From positions 1-5,021 of the forward strand of contig JAUYLQ010000041.1 of NCBI GenBank assembly GCA_030699005.1: DNA of 5,021 bases, in the 5' to 3' direction. Source of the DNA: an archaeon. GTDB taxonomy: Archaea; Nanobdellota; Nanobdellia; Pacearchaeales; GW2011-AR1. A program made the position numbers and the translations under genes. The notes beneath the pieces were generated by a model that saw only the letters and a program-made list of their open reading frames with translations, was not told where the DNA came from and did not search any database. Of this stretch, positions 1 through 4,413 are shown piece by piece (position 1 is the stretch's first letter; every line of letters begins with the position of its first letter).

Positions 1-535
1 CATCACTTGAAAATTCAGTTCTTGAAGAATTTGTTTCTTTTGCCTCGATTATAAACTTTTTTCCGCTAACAATAAATGAGCAGGCATCAGAAACAACAAG
101 GCAGTCTTCAATTGCATCAATTAAATCCGAGGACTCAATGGAAATTTTTGAAGAAAATTCAAGATGTTCCGGAAATTCTTTGTCTTCTCTTTCAACTTCA
201 ATTAAATTCAGGTTGAAAATTCTGTTTATTTTGTCCTCAATTTTTATTTCCAAATTGTTTTCTTTTTTTTCAAGAACAAGTGAACCCGTTTTTCCGCATC
301 TTCTTAAAACTTTTTTTAAGCTTTCAAGATTGACTCCAAGAACTTCTTCCCCCGATTCAAATTCTTTGAAGGCACTTTTTGGTATTTTAAGTGAAACCAT
401 TGAGATGTTTCCCGGGTCAATTGCAACAATTGAGAGTCCGAATTCATTTATTTTCATCCTGACTTCGAGAACAAGGTCTGACATTAATTCAATTGATTTT
501 GTGAAAAGAGTGGGGTCACTTAACTTTAATTTCAT
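1..535 (-). CDS. pcn: DNA polymerase sliding clamp PCNA, N-terminal ~178 residues (3' end outside window)
   Basis: The reverse strand is open from the ATG at 535-533 to the window edge, giving 178 complete codons of a protein that is usually about 245-250 residues in archaea. It starts MKLKLSDPTLF. Residues 36-52 (IVAIDPGNISMVSLKIP) match the clamp signature around A-x-D-P-x-x-x-x-M-V. Lys-rich helix 71-79 (ESLKKVLRR) belongs to the inner, DNA-facing surface. Residues about 111-127 (LIEVEREDKEFPEHLEF) look like the interdomain connecting loop that binds PIP-box partners. The second domain then begins (SSKISIESSDLIDAI...). In archaea PCNA forms a ring around DNA and tethers polymerase, ligase, FEN1 and RFC. 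The missing part is most of domain 2's C-terminal half. This start is chosen because the homology begins there and a promoter box lies 29 nt upstream. It is divergent from the primase gene, 78 bp away. Confidence 0.93.
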   Translation of the reverse strand, partial: MKLKLSDPTLFTKSIELMSDLVLEVRMKINEFGLSIVAIDPGNISMVSLKIPKSAFKEFESGEEVLGVNLESLKKVLRRCGKTGSLVLEKKENNLEIKIEDKINRIFNLNLIEVEREDKEFPEHLEFSSKISIESSDLIDAIEDCLVVSDACSFIVSGKKFIIEAKETNSSRTEFSSD

Positions 536-555
536 ATTAATCCAAGTATCGTTCC

Positions 556-564
556 TTTTTTAAG
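556..564 (-). promoter_or_regulatory. TATA-like box for PCNA gene
   Basis: On the minus strand the sequence reads CTTAAAAAA from 564 downward. The first base of the hexamer is 29 nt before the A of the PCNA ATG, which is the same spacing seen at the other three genes. Archaeal transcription normally starts about 25-27 nt downstream of the TATA-box centre, so the mRNA should start at or next to the ATG (inference). No Shine-Dalgarno sequence precedes the start. Confidence 0.55.
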
Positions 565-583
565 TATTTTTGTTTATAACTAA

Positions 584-594
584 TTATATAAATA
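584..594 (+). promoter_or_regulatory. TATA box for primase gene
   Basis: The sequence TTATATAAATA is a strong archaeal TATA box. TATATA at 585-590 begins 29 nt before the ATG at 614; TATAAA at 587-592 is an alternative register at 27 nt. The spacing predicts a leaderless transcript. The segment just before the ATG (601-613) is pyrimidine-rich and has no Shine-Dalgarno sequence. It lies 20 bp from the opposing PCNA box, so the two promoters could compete or share control. Confidence 0.65.
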
Positions 595-613
595 TTTCAT
601 ACTCCTCCTTTTC

Positions 614-2140
614 ATGGAAGAGTCATCAGTTTTAAAAGAAGCCAAGATAAGAAAAATAACTCAATTATACTACTCCCGCCCTGATATTCAGGAGGCAATT
701 TTTCATTTTTCGAAAGGCAGGGAAGTTGTTCCAAGGTATTACGAAGGATTTGGGAAAAGACCAGATTCCCTTCAGTTTAAGGGGGATATCCTTAGCCTTG
801 CAAAAAAAGGTGCAACCTCTTTTCATTGTTCAGAAGAGCTTTGGACTGACCCACTTAAGATAAGCACCGGAATGGACAAAAAAGAGGCCGATTCTATCCG
901 GGAGGGGTGGGACCTCCTTATAGATATAGACTGCACTCACGGAATAAAATATTCAAGGCTTGCAGCAGAATCAATAATTGAAACTTTCAGGCAGCATGGA
1001 ATAAAAAACATAGGAATAAAATTTTCAGGTTCAAAAGGATTTCATATCATCCTTCCCTGGAAGTCTTTTCCTAAAAACATAAATGGAATTGAAACAAAAA
1101 ATCTTTTTCCTGACCTTGCAAGAAATCTGGTTCTTTATGTAAAAAATTATTCTTCCCCCATTTTAAAATCAAAACTTCCGGACGATTTTGAAAAGGATTT
1201 AAAGGAAAATTTGAAAACAGGCTTCATTTGCAAGAAATGCGGGAATTTTGGAGAATTGTTTAGAAATGTTGAATTCAGGTGTGAAAAGTGCCAGATTTGT
1301 GAAATAAGAAAATTCAGAATGGGAACAAAAGGGAGCCTCCCAAAGTGTTACAAATGTCAAACTGAAATGAAGTTCAGGCCCCTTCAGAAGTTTGTTGAAT
1401 GTGAAAGGTGCAATCTTGATTCATTAAAGAACCCTGAGAATTTTACGGAGGAAGAAAAAGATATTTATTCCCTTATGGGGCTTGACCTTGTTCTTGTTTC
1501 CCCAAGGCATCTTTTTAGAATGCCTTACTCCCTTCATGAAAAGACTGCCCTTGCAAGCACAGTTCTTAGTTATGAAGAGTTAAAAGATTTTGAATTAAAA
1601 GATGCAGATCCTTTAAGAATAAAAGCGAAAAATTTTATTCCGGAATCAATTGAAAATGAGTCTGCAGAGTTTGTTATGCAGGCCTTGGATTGGATAAAGT
1701 CTGCCGGTCTCGACAAAGATTATGAAAAAAGGGTTAACGGAAAGTATGAGACTTATAAATCAATAAAACTTGAAAATTTAAAAGATTCAGAATTTCCCCC
1801 AACAATCCTTAAAATTCTTGAAGGAGTAAAAGATGGGAGAAAAAGAGCGGTTTTTGCTCTCCTTAATTTTTTTAGAAGTCTCGGAATGGAAAAGGAAGAG
1901 CTTGAAAAAAGAATTTATGAATGGAATGAAAAAAATGAGGTCCCTCTAAAAAAAGGTTACATTAGTTCCCAATTAAGCTGGAGCTATAAAAGAAAACCTT
2001 TGATGCCTCCGAATTTTTCATCAGAATTTTATAATGGAATTGGAGCAGTTCCAAATTCTGAAGAGTTAAGGTTGAAAAATCCTGTCAACTATACAGTCAG
2101 AAAAAACTTTATTAATAATGGCAAAAAGCCGCATGAATAA
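614..2140 (+). CDS. priS: Single-chain archaeo-eukaryotic DNA primase (PriS-like catalytic core fused to PriL-like C-terminal domain)
   Basis: This 508-residue primase would make the RNA/DNA primers for chromosome replication. Catalytic core: residues ~15-45 (ITQLYYSRPDIQEAI...) form the N-terminal segment. The first metal-binding pair is D104/D106 in LLIDIDC. SGSKGFHI at 138-145 is the nucleotide-binding SGxxGxH motif (H144). D291, R302 and H308 (LDLVLVSPRHLFRMPYSLH) form the third catalytic motif. Residues 206-266 hold nine Cys in a zinc-ribbon-like insert. Residues ~393-498 resemble the PriL C-terminal domain (FPPTILKILEG..., LMPPNF..., LKNPVNYTVRK) but lack its Cys ligands. Canonical archaeal PriS is about 330-360 residues and works with a separate PriL; here both parts appear in one chain, a form known from DPANN archaea. 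The start fits the homology and the promoter, with an in-frame stop at 581-583. The gene ends in tandem TAA TAA. It is divergent from PCNA. The primase call is very secure; the PriL-like assignment is by eye. Confidence 0.95.
   Translation: MEESSVLKEAKIRKITQLYYSRPDIQEAIFHFSKGREVVPRYYEGFGKRPDSLQFKGDILSLAKKGATSFHCSEELWTDPLKISTGMDKKEADSIREGWDLLIDIDCTHGIKYSRLAAESIIETFRQHGIKNIGIKFSGSKGFHIILPWKSFPKNINGIETKNLFPDLARNLVLYVKNYSSPILKSKLPDDFEKDLKENLKTGFICKKCGNFGELFRNVEFRCEKCQICEIRKFRMGTKGSLPKCYKCQTEMKFRPLQKFVECERCNLDSLKNPENFTEEEKDIYSLMGLDLVLVSPRHLFRMPYSLHEKTALASTVLSYEELKDFELKDADPLRIKAKNFIPESIENESAEFVMQALDWIKSAGLDKDYEKRVNGKYETYKSIKLENLKDSEFPPTILKILEGVKDGRKRAVFALLNFFRSLGMEKEELEKRIYEWNEKNEVPLKKGYISSQLSWSYKRKPLMPPNFSSEFYNGIGAVPNSEELRLKNPVNYTVRKNFINNGKKPHE
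1229..1411 (+). other. Zinc-ribbon-like insert in primase (residues 206-266)
   Basis: Four CxxC knuckles lie between the SGxxGxH motif and the third catalytic motif: C206/C209 (CKKC), C223/C226 (CEKC), C245/C248 (CYKC) and C263/C266 (CERC), plus an additional C229. The pairs fit two successive four-Cys zinc ribbons (206-226 and 245-266). Canonical PriS has one small zinc-binding element in this general region, so this is an expanded version. Zinc binding is inferred from Cys spacing only. Confidence 0.75.
1790..2107 (+). other. PriL-like C-terminal domain of the primase, Fe-S ligands replaced (residues 393-498)
   Basis: The order of landmarks follows the iron-sulfur domain of the primase large subunit. 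FPPT-I (394-398) stands where PriL has PPC. A helical segment follows (RAVFALLNFFRSLGMEKEEL). MPPNF (464-468) stands for PPSC. YNGIGA (473-478) stands for the Y-G-L-C region. EELRLKNPVNYTVRK (483-497) stands for the C-x-x-x-HPLxYYxRK segment. There is no Cys after C266 in the protein, so no [4Fe-4S] cluster can be held in the usual way. The match is recalled family knowledge compared by eye, not an alignment score. Confidence 0.65.
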
Positions 2141-2145
2141 TAATA

Positions 2146-2154
2146 TTTAAAAGG
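2146..2154 (+). promoter_or_regulatory. TATA-like box for the 705-residue surface protein gene
   Basis: The sequence TTTAAAAGG begins 29 nt before the ATG at 2175, inside the 34-nt gap after the primase stop. Its presence suggests the surface-protein gene has its own leaderless transcript, although read-through from the primase gene is possible because no T-run separates them. Confidence 0.6.
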
Positions 2155-2174
2155 ACTGCTCGTTTAGTTTACTA

Positions 2175-2246
2175 ATGAGAAAAGGGGCGGTGATATTTGC
2201 TTTTTTATTTTTAATTTCAATTTTTTTAATGGCATTGGCTTATGCG
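2175..2246 (+). other. Signal peptide (residues 1-24)
   Basis: Two basic residues (R2, K3) precede a hydrophobic stretch (AVIFAFLFLISIFLMAL) and a small-residue cleavage site AYA before D25. This is typical of Sec-exported proteins. An uncleaved anchor is the alternative, but the small residues at -3 and -1 favour cleavage. Confidence 0.85.
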
Positions 2247-4292
2247 GATGAAATTGAACAAGTTGAAAATGCCTATCAGTGTCTTGAGAACGTAGTTGGA
2301 AACAAAACTTGTGCGTCTTTGCCTATTGAAGAAAAAATCTTTTCCATTCTTTCAATTGGAGAGTGTAAAGATGAGTTAATTAATGACGCAATAAAGGACG
2401 GAGGTGAGTGCTGGCCTAAGTTAAAAGGGGGGTCAAGTTGTGACATTGAAACAACTGCAAAAGCTGTCCTTGCCTTGGACAGTGTCGATAAAAATGCAAC
2501 TGTTCAAAAAGAATGGCTTCTTTCCCAGGTGGGAGTTTCGTCTGATTTAAACTGGTTTTTAGAAATTGATAACAGCGGGAGTAGCGGAGCTTTGTCATGT
2601 TCAGTATGGGTAAAAGACCCAGATTCAGTGTCTTACCCCAGATATGATTTTGAAATTGGCGAAGATAAAAAAATAGGTAGTGATGCAGGACCATGCCTCA
2701 CAAGAGCAAATAATAATTATTGGTTTAAAATTTCTCCAGAGTGTTATGACAGGTCTTTTCAAACGAAGTGCGACGAAGGATTTCTTACAACTTTAGTTTA
2801 TCAGGAAAAAAACTCACAAACATATCACATTTCAGATGAGGTTCACAGTGTGGGTAGAGGAGGGGACACAATAGAAAAAGTAAATTCATATTGTTTCCTT
2901 AACGGAGGAAGCTGTGATTACCTTGGCAGTCTTTGGGCGACTTTAGTTTTAGACTCTTTGGGCGAACCTGTTTCAAAATTCCTTCCTTACTTGACAGCTC
3001 TTGCTCCTTCGTACCCTGAAGCTTTTCCTTCACCATTTTTATATATTTTAACAAGCAAGCTCGAATACAAAACGACTTTATTAAATAATCAAAAACACAT
3101 TTTTGATGAGTATTATTGGGAAATTCCCGGAGGAAGAGGAAAGTATTATGACACTGCTCTTGCACTTTTGCCTTTCCAGGGAGATACTCTAGAGGAAAAG
3201 GAAAATTCAAAATCATGGCTTTTAGGTGTTCAAGGTGCACAAGGATGCTGGGACAATAAAAATATTGTTTCTACTGGGTTTGTACTTTATTCTATATGGC
3301 CAAGAAACAACGGAGGAATTGGAGAGATATCATGCTCCGAAATGGGATTTAGCTGCATTAACAGCGGAGACTCTTGTAGCGGGATTTTAAGGGAGCAGTT
3401 TACTTGTGGAGGAAGTCAGGTTTGTTGTGACCCCGTTCCTGATGATGAAGATGTGACCTGCTCAGAAGAGGGAAATACCTGTGTTGAAGATGAGAATTCC
3501 TGTTCAGGGGAAGTAACTGGAGGATTATGCGCCGGAAATGATGTTTGCTGTGATTTAGGCGGTGGGGAAGAGACTGAATGTGAAATTGCAGGATTTAGCT
3601 GTGGATGGAGTGATGAGTGTACTGGTTCACTTTTATCTCAATATGAATGTACAGGGATAAAGAAATGCTGTGATACAGACCTCACTCAGACATTTTGTTC
3701 AGATGTTGGAGGGGAAATTTGTTCTAACACTGAATTCTGTTCAGGAGGAAATGTTCTTGAAACTGATGATTTAGATTATGGGGAAGAGTGTTGCCTCGAG
3801 CCTGGAGAATGTAAATTGGAAGCAACAAACTTGGATTGTGAGTCTAATTTAGGGTATTGTAGCTCCTCTACTTCTTGTGACTCAGGATATGAAGAAACCA
3901 GTGAGTTTTCATGTTCTAATTCAGAGGTATGTTGTGTTCAGTCGCAATCTTCCGGAGGGGAAGGAAGTTATTGGTGGATTTGGGCTTTATTCTTCCTTGT
4001 AATTTTAGTTGTTGTTGCAATTCTTTACAGAGATAAAATAAAAGAAATGTTGGATAAAATGAGAGCAAGAAGAAGCGGAAGAAGTGGTCCTGCTCCGGGA
4101 AGGGGAATGCCTCCAAGAGGAATGCCTCCAAGGTTCCCTCCAGATTATTCAAGAGAACCTCGTATGGGTTCACCTGTTCCAAGGAAAATTGTTCCTCCGG
4201 AAAACCCAAGACCTATTCAAAAGCCAATTCCTAAAAAGTCTTCAAAGGAAATTGACGAAGTTTTGAAAAAGTTAAAAGAGATAGGAAAATAG
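2175..4292 (+). CDS. Secreted, membrane-anchored Cys-rich surface protein with toroid-like domain (function unknown)
   Basis: This is a 705-residue protein that I do not recognise as a named family. Residues 1-24 are a signal peptide (MRKG, hydrophobic core, AYA before D25). Residues 25-376 look like an alpha/alpha toroid of the prenyltransferase/squalene-cyclase type: ETTAKAVLAL...WLLSQ (92-118), YYDTALALLPF (324-334), and SWLLGVQGAQGCW (347-359) with an exact Q353-x3-G357-x-W359 motif. Residues 387-587 hold five Cys-rich modules, each ending in a CC pair. Residues 600-618 are one hydrophobic membrane helix, followed by positive residues. Residues 619-705 are a basic, Pro-rich cytoplasmic tail ending in a short charged helix (KEIDEVLKKLKEIGK). 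The orientation would be outside N-terminus, inside C-terminus. All 42 Cys fall in the predicted external part. The toroid is probably a binding or scaffold domain; I see no clear DxDD or DDxxD catalytic motif. The start is supported by the signal peptide and by the box 29 nt upstream. Confidence 0.93.
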   Translation: MRKGAVIFAFLFLISIFLMALAYADEIEQVENAYQCLENVVGNKTCASLPIEEKIFSILSIGECKDELINDAIKDGGECWPKLKGGSSCDIETTAKAVLALDSVDKNATVQKEWLLSQVGVSSDLNWFLEIDNSGSSGALSCSVWVKDPDSVSYPRYDFEIGEDKKIGSDAGPCLTRANNNYWFKISPECYDRSFQTKCDEGFLTTLVYQEKNSQTYHISDEVHSVGRGGDTIEKVNSYCFLNGGSCDYLGSLWATLVLDSLGEPVSKFLPYLTALAPSYPEAFPSPFLYILTSKLEYKTTLLNNQKHIFDEYYWEIPGGRGKYYDTALALLPFQGDTLEEKENSKSWLLGVQGAQGCWDNKNIVSTGFVLYSIWPRNNGGIGEISCSEMGFSCINSGDSCSGILREQFTCGGSQVCCDPVPDDEDVTCSEEGNTCVEDENSCSGEVTGGLCAGNDVCCDLGGGEETECEIAGFSCGWSDECTGSLLSQYECTGIKKCCDTDLTQTFCSDVGGEICSNTEFCSGGNVLETDDLDYGEECCLEPGECKLEATNLDCESNLGYCSSSTSCDSGYEETSEFSCSNSEVCCVQSQSSGGEGSYWWIWALFFLVILVVVAILYRDKIKEMLDKMRARRSGRSGPAPGRGMPPRGMPPRFPPDYSREPRMGSPVPRKIVPPENPRPIQKPIPKKSSKEIDEVLKKLKEIGK
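3333..3935 (+). repeat. Five diverged Cys-rich modules (residues 387-587)
   Basis: The modules share the pattern C-x6-7-C-x5-6-C-x8-11-C-x5-CC. Cys positions are: 387, 394, 401, 411, 417, 418; 429, 436, 443, 452, 458, 459; 469, 476, 482, 492, 498, 499; 508, 516, 522, 539, 540, then 546; and 555, 562, 568, 580, 586, 587. Three of the five modules have a C-S/T-G after the third Cys and a Gly two or three residues before the second Cys. Module four lacks the fourth Cys of the pattern, and C546 follows instead. The repetition is clear in protein but weak in DNA, so the duplication is old. The modules probably form small disulfide-stapled domains outside the cell (inference). Confidence 0.88.
3972..4028 (+). 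other. Transmembrane helix (residues 600-618)
   Basis: The stretch WWIWALFFLVILVVVAILY is uniformly hydrophobic, with Trp residues at its outer boundary and R619/D620/K621 directly after it. By the positive-inside rule the following tail (RDKIKEMLDKMRARRSGR) is cytoplasmic. Confidence 0.93.
4104..4133 (+). repeat. 15-bp tandem duplication encoding GMPPR-GMPPR
   Basis: Two adjacent 15-bp units, GGAATGCCTCCAAGA and GGAATGCCTCCAAGG, differ only at the last base. They encode residues 644-653 in the Pro/Arg-rich cytoplasmic tail. The near-identity in DNA indicates a recent in-frame duplication, unlike the old Cys-module repeats upstream. Confidence 0.85.
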
Positions 4293-4298
4293 ATTATC

Positions 4299-4304
4299 TT
4301 TTTT
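4299..4304 (+). terminator. T-run, possible archaeal terminator
   Basis: A run of six T (within CTTTTTTATT) starts 7 nt after the stop of the surface-protein gene and before the next gene's promoter box. Archaeal RNA polymerase can terminate at T-rich stretches without a hairpin. The base composition is AT-rich, so chance occurrence is possible. Confidence 0.4.
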
Positions 4305-4315
4305 ATTAAGAAATC

Positions 4316-4323
4316 TTTAAAAG
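4316..4323 (+). promoter_or_regulatory. TATA-like box for the sequon-rich secreted protein gene
   Basis: The sequence TTTAAAAG begins 29 nt before the ATG at 4345, matching the spacing at the other three starts. The nearer upstream ATG at 4332 is followed at once by TAA and cannot be the start. No Shine-Dalgarno sequence precedes 4345. Confidence 0.6.
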
Positions 4324-4344
4324 TTTAGTTAATGTAAGTTAAGC

Positions 4345-4413
4345 ATGAAAAATGTGATGTTTTTGTTTGTTTTATTTGCTTCTTTAATTTTAATTTTAAA
4401 CTTTACTTCAGCC
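4345..4413 (+). other. Signal peptide (residues 1-23)
   Basis: A single Lys (K2) is followed by a long hydrophobic core (VMFLFVLFASLILIL), with TSA before V24 as a likely cleavage site. It supports Sec export of the protein. Confidence 0.82.

Noticed and set aside
138..563. Plus-strand open frame of 141 codons over the left end
   Set aside because: It is the antisense of the PCNA gene. The protein is Ser/Phe/Leu-rich with no recognisable family, whereas the minus strand gives a clear sliding clamp.
614..1440. LigD-type polymerase domain (bacterial end-joining) as an alternative for the primase core
   Set aside because: The N-terminal segment, the zinc-ribbon insert and the PriL-like end fit the archaeal replicative primase family, not LigD. 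There is no ligase or Ku gene nearby.
614..2140. PCNA-interacting (PIP) box in the primase, given the neighbouring PCNA gene
   Set aside because: I looked for Q-x-x-hydrophobic-x-x-aromatic-aromatic. Q17, Q356-type and other Gln sites do not fit, and none is at the C-terminus.
3333..3935. Granulin or EGF-like domains for the Cys modules
   Set aside because: Only one CC pair occurs per six-Cys module, at its end. Granulins have several internal CC pairs and EGF has no terminal CC, so I left the modules unnamed.
2416..4209. Three minus-strand open frames (2416-2694, 2899-3240, 3916-4209) and a plus frame at 4084-4266 within the surface-protein gene
   Set aside because: All lie inside the 705-codon gene, whose signal peptide, Cys modules and membrane helix are coherent. 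The shadows lack promoters at -29 and resemble no family.
4242..4289. MIM1-type ESCRT/Vps4-binding motif in the C-terminal helix of the surface protein
   Set aside because: The helix has D694, L697, L700 and I703, but the spacing does not match (D/E)xxLxxRLxxL(K/R). It is a similar amphipathic helix only.
2162..4330. Shared octamer GTTTAGTT upstream of both surface-protein genes (2162-2169 and 4323-4330)
   Set aside because: It lies at different distances from the two ATGs (13 and 22 nt) and is simple AT-rich sequence, so a common operator is not supported.
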